Shown here: positions 36,178 to 45,532 of the stretch, piece after piece
Numbering within the stretch: the first letter of the stretch is position 1
Layout: every line of letters starts with the position of its first letter
DNA from: RFSX01 sp965230215
Lineage (GTDB): Bacteria > Bacteroidota > Bacteroidia > Chitinophagales > Saprospiraceae
DNA: 64,000 nt
Assembly (NCBI GenBank): GCA_965230215.1
Contig: CBDDKN010000001.1
Coordinates: 1,116,001-1,180,000, forward strand
Direction of reading: 5' to 3'
Notes under the pieces: model-generated
What the model saw: only the letters and a program-made list of their open reading frames with translations
Told to the model about the DNA's origin: nothing
The model's database searches: none
Position numbers and translations under genes: made by a program

Positions 36178-37716
36178 TCAGTTGCTTATTGATGATGTAC
36201 TGAGAAGTCTAATAGTTCTTCGCTCAAGCTCGAGAAAACTCTGTATATCAGATATTAGAATGGCTGGATCATCCTTATCTTCAACACGATTCATAATCCA
36301 TTCTTCAAGTTTATCTCTACTGCTGAACAACGAAGGGTCAACATATATAATACCATTGATATCAATCAATTCATCGCTGTTAACAAGCTGAATTTCATTC
36401 GCATCCAAAATAGAAATGATCTCTTCACTAAGTTTTGTTCTATCAGAAAGTACATACCGTCGACCTACGTATTTATTATCTGATAATTGCAGATCAATTG
36501 TCCTTAACAAAGGCTTCAATTCAATGTCACCAAGTATTTGTTTAAGCTTAAGCAGCAATAAAGCGGCTTGTTGCTTATTCTCAAATATTTCGATTTCAAT
36601 TTGCAAGAGTTGGATTTCCAAATCGATTACTTCGGCAGAAGGCGCATTAAGGCGTGTATTATCCTTTATCTTTTGAATACGGATTTGTTCTTTGCATGCC
36701 CGACGTGATTCTGATAATGAAACAAGAGAACGCAATTTATAATTATACTCATACTGAATAACCGAAACCTCTTTGGTTCGATTGATATGCTCCATTGACA
36801 ATTGAGAAGCCAGCAAATTGATCTCTGACTCCTCTAGATCCTTGTAACTGGGCTTGATCTTCCCAGAGAATCCAATTCTGAAGTTTGGTATTTCTCTGAT
36901 GAGATCGTAGCCAGCATTCAGATGAAAATCAGGAGACATCTTAAGGTCGTACTTCAATTCTATATTCTTCTTTTGAAGTGTAAAAATGCTGTCCGTATTC
37001 AAACTACTATCTATAGCTTTCGAAAGCATCCCAAAGTCTACTTCGTAAATGCAATCTATGTCTTCCAGGTATGATTGTATTTGCAGTGAATCCAAATCAG
37101 TATGACACATTGAATTAAAAGACTCTAATGCCGCTAGCATATGAACATATGAACTGTGGTAACTTTCGGTTTCACTCAGATCATTAAATACCAACTGCTT
37201 CTTATTGTACGATGCTCTATATTCATTGATAAGGCTTTCTGCTTTACTTATCAGGGTCTGCAATAACGGAATCTTCAGCGAATTAAACAGATAGATTATA
37301 GTTTGATAATACTCTCCATATCTGTAGTCCGAAGTATAATAATCGGTATTCAGTTTGTTAATAATCCTCTGATTCTCGATTATCTGCGCTTGCTTCCTGT
37401 TAGACTTAACACTGCCATCTCCCCATACTTTAAGGCCTAAAGAGACGCGACACGAAAAATAATCCTCAACATACTGATCCGCATTCGTATTGGTCAATAC
37501 GGCATTACCCGATAAGCCAATGTCACCGCGCAGATGCTTGGCCTGATTCATAAGAAATGTATCCTGATTAAGAAACAAGTCATTCGTACCAGAATGCATA
37601 ATACGATCATAGAAAAAGTCATGTTGGGCACCAGCAAAAGGCGCCCAAACCATGACCATCAACAATACTTGGCATAGCCTGTTGATACAAACAATTATTA
37701 CAGCGTCAGGTAGCAT
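36178..37716 (-). CDS. TolC-like outer-membrane/periplasmic helical protein
   Basis: A 512-residue exported protein. The N-terminal hydrophobic stretch (about 5-30, ending AGAQ) looks like a signal peptide. Two strand-rich segments (RGDIGLSGNAVLTN and SPDFHLNAGYDL...FRIGFSGKIKPSY) alternate with long amphipathic helices (about 100-260 and 310-400), as in outer-membrane efflux (TolC-type) proteins. The last 100 residues (DANEIQLVNSDELIDINGIIYVDPSLF...) are not typical and remain unassigned. It overlaps the upstream dehydrogenase gene by 19 bases and is followed at once by the HlyD-like gene, which supports a role as exit duct for the polymer. The family call is by pattern and context. Confidence 0.65.
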   Translation of the reverse strand: MLPDAVIIVCINRLCQVLLMVMVWAPFAGAQHDFFYDRIMHSGTNDLFLNQDTFLMNQAKHLRGDIGLSGNAVLTNTNADQYVEDYFSCRVSLGLKVWGDGSVKSNRKQAQIIENQRIINKLNTDYYTSDYRYGEYYQTIIYLFNSLKIPLLQTLISKAESLINEYRASYNKKQLVFNDLSETESYHSSYVHMLAALESFNSMCHTDLDSLQIQSYLEDIDCIYEVDFGMLSKAIDSSLNTDSIFTLQKKNIELKYDLKMSPDFHLNAGYDLIREIPNFRIGFSGKIKPSYKDLEESEINLLASQLSMEHINRTKEVSVIQYEYNYKLRSLVSLSESRRACKEQIRIQKIKDNTRLNAPSAEVIDLEIQLLQIEIEIFENKQQAALLLLKLKQILGDIELKPLLRTIDLQLSDNKYVGRRYVLSDRTKLSEEIISILDANEIQLVNSDELIDINGIIYVDPSLFSSRDKLEEWIMNRVEDKDDPAILISDIQSFLELERRTIRLLSTSSISN

Positions 37717-39083
37717 ATGCTCTTCTCCAGATTGTGTTCCTTACCCAATAGCATCTTAAAGTCATATATAACTGACTTGTCGGATAGAATTGAATCCAAG
37801 GTGTGCCAGTTATAGGCTTCAAACTCAGAATGATTAACAGCATATACTATAACATCATAGGCATCTGAGATTTCACTACTCAAATCCAAACCATAATGAT
37901 CATTAAATTCATTAGGGTCTGCATGAGGATCATAGATGTCAAGCTGATTGCATGTATCATTTAAAATTTGACACATTTCAGCTGTCTTGGAATTTCTCAA
38001 ATCAGATACATTCTCTTTAAATGTAGCTCCAAGTACAAGAACTTTAGAGCTTCCCAGTTTTTTACCCATTGCTTGTAGCCTTTCATCAATCTGGTCTACA
38101 ATATTCTGTGCCATTCCATCATTTGTTTTTCTTGTGGAACTTATTATTGGCAAATCCATTTCCAGCGCTTGCGCCTTGTATATCAAATAATATGGGTCTA
38201 CACCAATACAATGTCCACCTACTAGTCCTGGATAGAAGTTTAGGAAATTCCACTTGGTGCCCGCAGCAGCCAGCACATCGTGAGTGCTTATCCCAATACT
38301 GTCAAATAATGGACTCAATTCGTTCATTAAACCAATATTCACATCACGTTGTGTATTCTCAAGAATCTTAGCAGCTTCTGCAACCTTGATAGACGGTGCA
38401 AGGTGAATACCCGCATCAATAATGTGATCATAAACCTTATAAATCTCTTGCTCTGAAACAGCATCTGAACCAGATACTATCTTTTTGATTTTCGTAAGCG
38501 TATTTACCTTATCCCCTGGATTGATTCTCTCAGGTGAATAACCTACTTTAAAATCAACATTTAATTTAAGACCACTCCCCTTTTCCAAAATGGGCACACA
38601 AATCTCATCTGTACATCCCGGATAAACTGTAGATTCAAAAACGACATACGCACCTTTAGTTAGGTTTTTTGCCAGAGACTCGCAGGCCTTTGTAAGGGGT
38701 GTCAAATCTGGTTCGTTGTTACTGTTTACTGGTGTGGGTACCGCAACTATGATAAACTTTGAAAACGATAGTAAGCTGCTATCAGCAGTAAATTGGATTC
38801 TTCGAGATTCAAAATCTCCAGAAACAAGTTCTCCCGAAGGATCAATTTTATCACGCATCATATTAATCCTTGATTGATTAATATCAAATCCAATTACATT
38901 AAAATCTCTTGCCAATTCAAGGGCGATTGGCAATCCAACATAGCCAAGTCCAACCACAGATATGGATTCATCACGAGAAAGAAGCCTATCGTAGATATTG
39001 AAGTCACAAGCCGTTTCGGGCCTAAATTCTACGTCTGATACATTTCTGGCATTGACAGATGTATCCTTAATAGTTTTATACAT
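37698..39083 (-). CDS. Nucleotide-sugar 6-dehydrogenase (UDP-N-acetylhexosamine/UDP-glucose dehydrogenase family)
   Basis: A 461-residue enzyme that oxidises C6 of a nucleotide sugar to a uronic acid with two NAD+. The Rossmann motif VVGLGYVGLPIALELA begins near residue 41, followed by VPTPVNSNNEPDL and ESTVYPGCT. The catalytic Cys lies in GLVGGHCIGVDPYYL, and LVLGATFKENVSDLRNSK in the C-terminal domain. The GGHCIGVDPYYL form is typical of the UDP-N-acetyl sugar subgroup (WecC, WbpA/TviB, VpsB) rather than plain UDP-glucose dehydrogenases. This fits glmS upstream and an N-acetylhexosaminuronic acid polymer. An N-terminal extension of about 35 residues precedes the domain. Confidence 0.88.
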   Translation of the reverse strand: MYKTIKDTSVNARNVSDVEFRPETACDFNIYDRLLSRDESISVVGLGYVGLPIALELARDFNVIGFDINQSRINMMRDKIDPSGELVSGDFESRRIQFTADSSLLSFSKFIIVAVPTPVNSNNEPDLTPLTKACESLAKNLTKGAYVVFESTVYPGCTDEICVPILEKGSGLKLNVDFKVGYSPERINPGDKVNTLTKIKKIVSGSDAVSEQEIYKVYDHIIDAGIHLAPSIKVAEAAKILENTQRDVNIGLMNELSPLFDSIGISTHDVLAAAGTKWNFLNFYPGLVGGHCIGVDPYYLIYKAQALEMDLPIISSTRKTNDGMAQNIVDQIDERLQAMGKKLGSSKVLVLGATFKENVSDLRNSKTAEMCQILNDTCNQLDIYDPHADPNEFNDHYGLDLSSEISDAYDVIVYAVNHSEFEAYNWHTLDSILSDKSVIYDFKMLLGKEHNLEKSICYLTL

Positions 39084-39113
39084 TTTATAATATTTTATGA
39101 TAATTAATTGATT

Positions 39114-40952
39114 CTATTCTACAGTTACAGATTTGGCTAGATTGCGCGGTTGATCCACGTTACATCCACGCATGAGTGCAGTGTGATACGCGATTATTTG
39201 CATCGGTATGCAACTCAGTATAGGCATGATAAAGTCAGGTGCCTCAGGTAAATTAATTGCGTAGTCATACAGTCTCTCATCTATTTCAGATCCAGCCCGC
39301 TTAATAAGTATCACTATTCCTTTTCTGGATTTTATTTCCTCAACATTTGCCATCAACTTTTGAAAGGAATCCAAATTGCTGGCATTTATAATTACTGGCA
39401 AGTTTTCATCCACCAACGCTATAGGACCATGCTTCATCTCTGCAGCTGGATAACCTTCAGCATGTATATAACTCACCTCTTTAAGCTTAAGTGCGGACTC
39501 CAAAGCCGTGGGAAAGTTAATTCCCCTGCCTAGAAACAAAGCGCTTGTTTTGTCCTTCAAAATATCAGCGATAGATTCTGCAGATCCACTCATTGACAAT
39601 GTCTGCTCAATATATTCTGGAACTCGGCTCATCATATTCACATATTCCCTTAGATCTTTTGCATTTATGACACCCTTTATATCTGCCAGTTTGAGCGCAA
39701 TAAGATTTAACAGAGAAACTTGTCCTGTAAAAGCCTTCGTTGAAGCCACACCAACCTCATTACCTATATTCAAATAACTGACAACATCAGAATTTCTGCT
39801 AATGGTGGAATTGCGCACATTGACAATACTGTAAGTGAAAGCTCCCTTAAAATTTGCAAGTTTCAGAGCAGCAAGCGTATCTGCTGTTTCGCCGGATTGT
39901 GAAATAGCGATTACAACATCTGATTCATTTATGATCGGATTACGGTACCTGAACTCTGATGCATATTCTACTTCAACTGGAACACGTGCGATTGATTCAA
40001 TCATGTACTCAGCGATCAGGGCTGAATGCCAAGAAGTACCACAGGCCACAATGACAATCCTTCTTGCATTTTCGAAAATGCGTCTGTGATTATCTATGGC
40101 TTCTAAATACACCTTTCCCGCCTCTAGATCGATCCTGCCTTCCAAACACTTACTCAAAGATTCAGATTGTTGAAATATTTCTTTCTGCATAAAAGTGCTG
40201 TACTCTCCCAGATCATAATCCATATGAACCTCCTCCATTTCACTGAATTCCAGCTTGCGACCAGCATTATTGTTATTGATTAAGTGGACCTCACCTGTTA
40301 TATCAATCATACAGATATCGTCATCCTCTAGAAATGCAACTTGATCTGAATATAGTGATGCCGGACCTGCATCAGAACATATATAGAATCCATGCCTTGA
40401 TTTACCTATGACCAATGGATTATCTTTTTTGGCAGCATATAACTTTCCAGGGCTATTCTTGTCAAATACTACAAATGCATAACTGCCCTCAAGATCTTCC
40501 ATTACTCTTCTTATAGCTTCAAATGTGTCAATCTCATAGACCTCTTTATACCACTCTATGTATTGGACCAATACTTCACTATCCGTTTCGCTCTTGAACA
40601 CAATTTTCTTTGCCTCAAGAAATGACTTTAAGCTCGCATAGTTTTCGATTATTCCATTGTGAACCAAAGCGAGTGAACCACTTGAGGAAACATGTGGATG
40701 GGCATTTTCTGTACAGGGTTCACCATGTGTTGCCCATCTCGTATGACCCAAGCCCACATTTCCCGATATGTTCTTACCACTGCAAAATTTTTCAAGAAGC
40801 TTTACCTTTCCCTTTACTTTGTAAGTAGTGAGTTCTTGATTAAATAGACTAACACCCGCGCTATCATAACCCCGATATTCTAATTTTTTCAAACCATTAA
40901 GCACCAAAGGGTATGCTGATTTATTTCCGATATAAGCTGCAATTCCGCACAT
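39114..40952 (-). CDS. glmS: Glutamine-fructose-6-phosphate aminotransferase
   Basis: A 612-residue GlmS that makes glucosamine-6-phosphate from fructose-6-phosphate and glutamine, the entry to UDP-GlcNAc. Cys2 of MCGIAAYIG is the amidotransferase nucleophile; GHTRWATHGEP and NGIIENY complete that domain (about 2-215). Two SIS domains follow (about 285-420 and 455-600; ACGTSWHSALIAEYMIE, SQSGETADT, EGYPAAEMKHGPIALV), ending in the conserved LAKSVTVE. It is the first gene of the minus-strand unit, 30 bases before the dehydrogenase. It may be the only glmS or a dedicated copy for the polysaccharide; no glmS ribozyme-like sequence was recognised. Confidence 0.96.
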   Translation of the reverse strand: MCGIAAYIGNKSAYPLVLNGLKKLEYRGYDSAGVSLFNQELTTYKVKGKVKLLEKFCSGKNISGNVGLGHTRWATHGEPCTENAHPHVSSSGSLALVHNGIIENYASLKSFLEAKKIVFKSETDSEVLVQYIEWYKEVYEIDTFEAIRRVMEDLEGSYAFVVFDKNSPGKLYAAKKDNPLVIGKSRHGFYICSDAGPASLYSDQVAFLEDDDICMIDITGEVHLINNNNAGRKLEFSEMEEVHMDYDLGEYSTFMQKEIFQQSESLSKCLEGRIDLEAGKVYLEAIDNHRRIFENARRIVIVACGTSWHSALIAEYMIESIARVPVEVEYASEFRYRNPIINESDVVIAISQSGETADTLAALKLANFKGAFTYSIVNVRNSTISRNSDVVSYLNIGNEVGVASTKAFTGQVSLLNLIALKLADIKGVINAKDLREYVNMMSRVPEYIEQTLSMSGSAESIADILKDKTSALFLGRGINFPTALESALKLKEVSYIHAEGYPAAEMKHGPIALVDENLPVIINASNLDSFQKLMANVEEIKSRKGIVILIKRAGSEIDERLYDYAINLPEAPDFIMPILSCIPMQIIAYHTALMRGCNVDQPRNLAKSVTVE

Positions 40953-40975
40953 TCTATTTCTTTTTTTTGATGGTT

Positions 40976-40983
40976 CAAATATG
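40976..40983 (-). promoter_or_regulatory. Candidate -7 element for the glmS-exopolysaccharide-H-NOX unit
   Basis: On the minus strand CATATTTG resembles TAnnTTTG with one mismatch at the first base. It would start a transcript about 15-20 bases before the glmS ATG. No -33 TTG is obvious. It is the only likely promoter element upstream of this set, apart from a possible weak one in the 96-base gap before the TackOD1 gene. Confidence 0.3.
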
Positions 40984-41148
40984 GCGCGGAAAGCATATTA
41001 GAATCAGATATTTTCTATAATCGGTTATATTCCTTCCTTTTTTAGAATGATTGTCCGGTTTAATGATTTGTTGTTCATAGAATGGATCAGACAACTATTA
41101 TATTTAAGTTTTGTAATCATATTGTTCTGATGTACAACTGGCAAATAG

Positions 41149-42937
41149 ATGAAAGCAATAAGAATCACTCAACTAATTTTTCCTGTCTTTTTCTTTGTTC
41201 TTCTTGTTGGAGCTTGCTCTAAAAATTCGGATCCTGAAAATCAAAAAATATTTAAATGCAGTGACATCCAGGAATTTATAAGCTTGATGCAGAGCAGTTC
41301 TTATGCATCAGATTATGTTGTCAGTTATAGTATACAGGAATCTTACTACAGCTTTGAATTTCACTCTAACGGAATGATCGAACTTGAATCAGATTGTGTT
41401 TCCAGAATATCAGAAATAACCGATAAGAGTCAATTGCGAATAAAATTCAACAGTAATAGCGCCGTGGAATTGGCCTATTTAAACAATGTCGAATTCAATT
41501 ACACCCATAACCCCAATGGTGTTACACCTTTATCGGGAGAACTGACTATCAGCTCCAGCCTACCGGGCCAACTTATGATCACCGTCAAAGCAAAAAAGGA
41601 AGGCCAAGAAGATCTTGGTACATATATTTGAAGCAAAAGACAATAATCACCAGTTGCCGATTCTCGGAATGTACTTTAATCATCGGAACATAATCTATAT
41701 GAACTATTTTGATGATGAAAAAACATACTATAGAGACACGCTTGAATATGTTTTAGGTGAACGGCCGAATTTTCTGCCAACAATCATTGCTGATGTAAAT
41801 CAACAAGCCAATGCTGAACCAGGCATGCATTTCGTTTCATACCGCAGTTTCAATCCTACGAATCCATTCATCTTTGATAATACAGGAGAGTTCAGATATG
41901 TACTCAACTTTGCCAGTGATCCTAGATTTAGCAATCTCAATTATGATGTTGGCATGGAAAGATTGCAAAATGGCAATTACTATTTTGGAGCCTGGCCAAC
42001 AAGCTTCTTATATGAAATAGATGTTCTGGGGAATGTTATAAACGAATGGAACATTTCGCCTTATGAGTTTCACCACAATGTGCAGGAAAAGGAAAACGGT
42101 AATCTACTAATCACGGCATCGTTATATGATGAACATGCAGATGGCGGTCAAGCCATCGAAGACTGGATTCTTGAACTTGATCGCAACAGCGGAACTATAG
42201 TTAATCAATGGGATCTTAAAGAAAGCCTGGATGAGAATAGAGAAATACTTGGTTGGGCTGTGTATGGTAATATAATTGACTGGGCACATGCCAATGCCGT
42301 TATTCATGATCCCAGCGATAACAGTATTATAGTCTCATGCAGAACGCAAGGTGTGGTCAAATTGGATGAAAATAACAATGTTGTTTGGATTCTGGGCAAT
42401 CATAAAGCGTGGGGAACCAACAGACGGGGTGAAGATCTTAATCAGTTTTTACTTCAACCCCTGGACAATAGCGGTGCCGAAATAACAGATCAGAGAATGT
42501 TGGAAGGTGAAAGACAGCACCCTGATTTCGAATGGCCGTGGTATCAGCATGCACCGTTTATTTCCGATAACGGCACTTTATTCTTGTTTGACAATGGAGA
42601 TAATCGCAATTATTCTCCCAGTGAGCGTTATAGCCGTGCCGTTGAATACGAAATAGATGAAACCAATAGAACAATCAGACAAGTATGGCAATACGGTAAA
42701 GAACGCGGTGTAGAAGCCTTCTCCAGAATAGTCTCCGATGTGGACCAATTGGAACAAACAGGCAACATACTTTTTTGCCCTGGTTCACGGGTTTTTAATG
42801 GTGGTGGCAATTTCGGCGGTAAAATTATAGAAGTAGATTACGACACAAAAGAAGTCATCCAGGAGTTTCGAATCAACGCTCCGGACATAGTATTTCACAG
42901 AACAGAAAAACTACCGCTCTACCCTAGCAATTATTGA
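41149..42937 (+). CDS. Arylsulfotransferase (ASST) lipoprotein, broken by a one-base frameshift
   Basis: Two adjoining frames make one ASST-family protein. The first part (41149-41631) has a lipoprotein signal (FFFVLLVGAC) and a beta-rich ASST N-terminal domain; it runs into TGA just after EGQEDLG. The +1 frame continues from about 41615 (VHIFEAKDNNHQLPILGMY, a typical ASST join) to 42937. Removing one base from CTTGG at 41614-41618 would restore a protein of about 595 residues. The catalytic residues of the propeller seem intact: His in EFHHNV, His in WAHANAV, Arg in SCRTQG, His in YQHAPF. Such enzymes move sulfate between phenols in the periplasm. The frameshift could be a sequencing error or a real mutation; the TTG at 41615 makes independent translation possible but unlikely. 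Confidence 0.75.
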
Positions 42938-43920
42938 CCATCTTGCTCTTTCTTGCGTGCCTTAATTTCGGCATTTATTTTTTTATGCTCGGCCACATCC
43001 CAAGTGATGTTCCAGTTATTTCCATATTCTTGAATAGGTCCCAATCCCACTGTGTTTCTGATACTGTCAATTTTCTCAGGGTTCTGTATTTCAAAAAAGT
43101 AATGCTGGCCGCTTAATTCATCACGTCCAACCTGACTACCGTAAATTTGTGGCTTACCATTACGCATGTTAACACGATCAACCAATAGCGCTACAGAACG
43201 CCAAGAGACCTCATCCGCGTCAGCTGCAGCTGTGATAATAGGCAAGTATTTCTCTTGAACCTCTAGGTCAGCATGTTGTATGACCAAAAACGCTGTCGCC
43301 GCCTGACCCGGGCCAACAAGCGATTTGCCTGGGTAACCATACTCCGCTATGATCTCTTCGATACGTTGCGTATTTACACTATCCGAATACAATTGAATCT
43401 TCCATAAGGAATCCATCTGAGGAGAGTCCCATCCATACTTCTCTTCAACACCTCTCATCTCTTGCCTTTGTGCCTGATCGGAAACGCGTATTTCAGCCAT
43501 TTCCTGCATTAGTTCAATATTCACACCCGATGCTTCAGCTGCCTTCTCCCACGCAGCATTGACCGCTTCTTCAAATGGTGTTCCATGCAAGTATTCAAAC
43601 TCAGGATAACCATAGAATATGTTCTTGCTCCCATCCCAATTAAGATCCATAGCAATAGCCAACTGATTTTCGAAATAGGCTTTATCGTTAAGTGAATAAC
43701 CACATGCAGCAGCACGCATAGTACTTAGAAAACTACTTTGCTTAATCTCAAATGCTACTTTATAATATTGAATACAACTGTCATACTTCTCATTTAAAAG
43801 AGCTTGCTCACCCATTTTTACATATTTGATATAATCAGGATTGTCTGAACTATAGGTTTGGGAAACCAATTGATTAGAGACCAAAAAGAAAAAAAGGTAA
43901 ATTGGCAATATTCGTTTCAT
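42931..43920 (-). CDS. Exported DUF6624-domain protein
   Basis: A protein of about 329 residues using ATG 43920 (MKRILPIYLFFFLVSNQLVSQ, a clean signal peptide); an earlier ATG at 43932 adds four residues. A TPR-like helical region (about 30-110: YVKMGEQALLNEKYDSCIQYYKVAFEI) precedes a DUF6624 domain (about 185-320). That domain is recognised by VGPGQAATAFLVIQHADLEVQEKYLP, LVDRVNMRNGKPQIYGSQV and DSIRNTVGLGPIQEYGN. Function is unknown. It converges on the arylsulfotransferase gene with a seven-base overlap. Confidence 0.72.
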   Translation of the reverse strand: MKRILPIYLFFFLVSNQLVSQTYSSDNPDYIKYVKMGEQALLNEKYDSCIQYYKVAFEIKQSSFLSTMRAAACGYSLNDKAYFENQLAIAMDLNWDGSKNIFYGYPEFEYLHGTPFEEAVNAAWEKAAEASGVNIELMQEMAEIRVSDQAQRQEMRGVEEKYGWDSPQMDSLWKIQLYSDSVNTQRIEEIIAEYGYPGKSLVGPGQAATAFLVIQHADLEVQEKYLPIITAAADADEVSWRSVALLVDRVNMRNGKPQIYGSQVGRDELSGQHYFFEIQNPEKIDSIRNTVGLGPIQEYGNNWNITWDVAEHKKINAEIKARKKEQDGQ

Positions 43921-44002
43921 AATGATATTCATGATAGATGATTTGTTGTGATTAATATTGTCTTAACGTAAAAGAGATAATCATATTATTAACTGAAAGA
44001 CC

Positions 44003-45418
44003 CTACTGGTCAATAAATACAATGCGCACAGTATCCAGATTGAAGTGACTGCGGAAATATTTTTCCAGTTTCTCCCTTTGTTCAATCTGCTTTTTATCAT
44101 TTAATTTAATAATAGCGGTTGGAAGTTTTTGACTGGCGGAATCAAAATCAGAAAACTGTACGAATGCCAGACCTATCTCTTCAATTTCAGGAATAAATAT
44201 CTTCAGCTCGTCTGCAGCCTTTTTAAAGGAACTGGTATCGTTAACGAGAAACTCAGGATTGGTATTCATGCTTTCGACCAACAACTGCCTCGCATCACGT
44301 TCATCTCTTAGTTGTTGAATCTGAAGTTTCAATTTCTCACCAACTTCAGTCAGACCCGTTTCCAACTGTTCCACTTTCTGTAGTGGAATCTCGGATGTTG
44401 GAATGATGGCCACACTCACGTTTTTGACACCCAAACTATCCAACACGCGCTCAAAGCGCGGAATCATACTTTCATTAATCGTCTCTCCATATACTTTTAA
44501 ATACAATGTACTGGATCCGTCTGCCTGTGGTTTCAATGTATAATTGTCAAGAAAAATCTCATTATCCCCTATGCTTGTTTCAACGAATGTTCTGATCTTA
44601 TCATCCCTGATGTAGTCACGATAGACATTTGAGAATATGACAACGCTAGGTACCATCATCAAAACAGAGAATATAGCTACACGTGTAATGTTTTTCCGTC
44701 GTTCCTTTTTTGAAGAGTATTCTTTATATGGAAATTTAAGATAGCGCAGAACTATGTATGTAGCAAAAGCAACAAAGAAGGAATTGAGGAAGAAGAGATA
44801 AAAAGACTTGGTAGCAACATCCCAATCACCATTGGCAATACCATAACCTGTAACACATAACGGTGGCATCAATGCTGTGGCAATTGCAACCCCCGGAATG
44901 GTTGTGGAAATATCTTTTCGTGCGTATGAAACTATCCCTGCTATACCTCCGAAAATGCCTATTAAAATATCAAGAAATGTAGGCTCGGTACGCGCTTCTA
45001 TCTGCGCAGTAAACTCATCTAATGGAATCAACCAGAAATACAAAGTAGAAAAGAACAATGCGATTAATATCGCAGCTCCAAAATGCAGCAAGGCATGATA
45101 CAAAGCATCCTTATCATTTATAGCGACACCAAGCCCTACTCCCAGAATGGGTGACATAAGCGGAGATATAAGCATGGCACCAATAATTACGGCCTGAGAA
45201 TCCAAGTTGAGACCTATAGATGCGATAAGTATACTACACATCAGCATCCAGGCATTGGCGCCACTCATAGATTGTTTGGACTTGATGGCCTGAATAGTGC
45301 CCCATTTGTCAACACCTTTGTCCAAATCAAGAAACTCCTTCAGAAGGTTAATGAAGTAGTCTCTTATCTCAACACTGGACAATTGTTTGTTTTCCTGATT
45401 AGAGGGTTGGTCATTCAT
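44003..45418 (-). CDS. DUF389 integral membrane protein
   Basis: A 471-residue protein. A short cytosolic N-terminus leads to a DUF389 membrane domain (about 50-225) with AWMLMCSILIASIGLNLDSQAVIIGAMLISPLMSPILGVGLG and GIAGIVSYARKDISTTIPGVAIATALMPPLCVTGYG. One more span (about 243-262) is followed by a soluble C-terminal region (about 265-471) with a coiled coil (LQIQQLRDERDARQLLVESM). DUF389 proteins are widespread; their function is not established. Confidence 0.85.
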   Translation of the reverse strand: MNDQPSNQENKQLSSVEIRDYFINLLKEFLDLDKGVDKWGTIQAIKSKQSMSGANAWMLMCSILIASIGLNLDSQAVIIGAMLISPLMSPILGVGLGVAINDKDALYHALLHFGAAILIALFFSTLYFWLIPLDEFTAQIEARTEPTFLDILIGIFGGIAGIVSYARKDISTTIPGVAIATALMPPLCVTGYGIANGDWDVATKSFYLFFLNSFFVAFATYIVLRYLKFPYKEYSSKKERRKNITRVAIFSVLMMVPSVVIFSNVYRDYIRDDKIRTFVETSIGDNEIFLDNYTLKPQADGSSTLYLKVYGETINESMIPRFERVLDSLGVKNVSVAIIPTSEIPLQKVEQLETGLTEVGEKLKLQIQQLRDERDARQLLVESMNTNPEFLVNDTSSFKKAADELKIFIPEIEEIGLAFVQFSDFDSASQKLPTAIIKLNDKKQIEQREKLEKYFRSHFNLDTVRIVFIDQ

Positions 45419-45532
45419 AATTCAGTTTTGACAAGCAACAAATAAATAATAAAGCTAATGTATAATGCAAAATAAAGGCGACTTTAGCAGCATATTATTG
45501 ACAGCTTCGCGTTAATATCAGACTAAACCCAC

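Noticed and set aside
41615..42937. Second part of the arylsulfotransferase as an independent gene from TTG 41615
   Set aside because: It would lack a signal peptide and most of the N-terminal domain, and it joins the preceding frame exactly as one family member.
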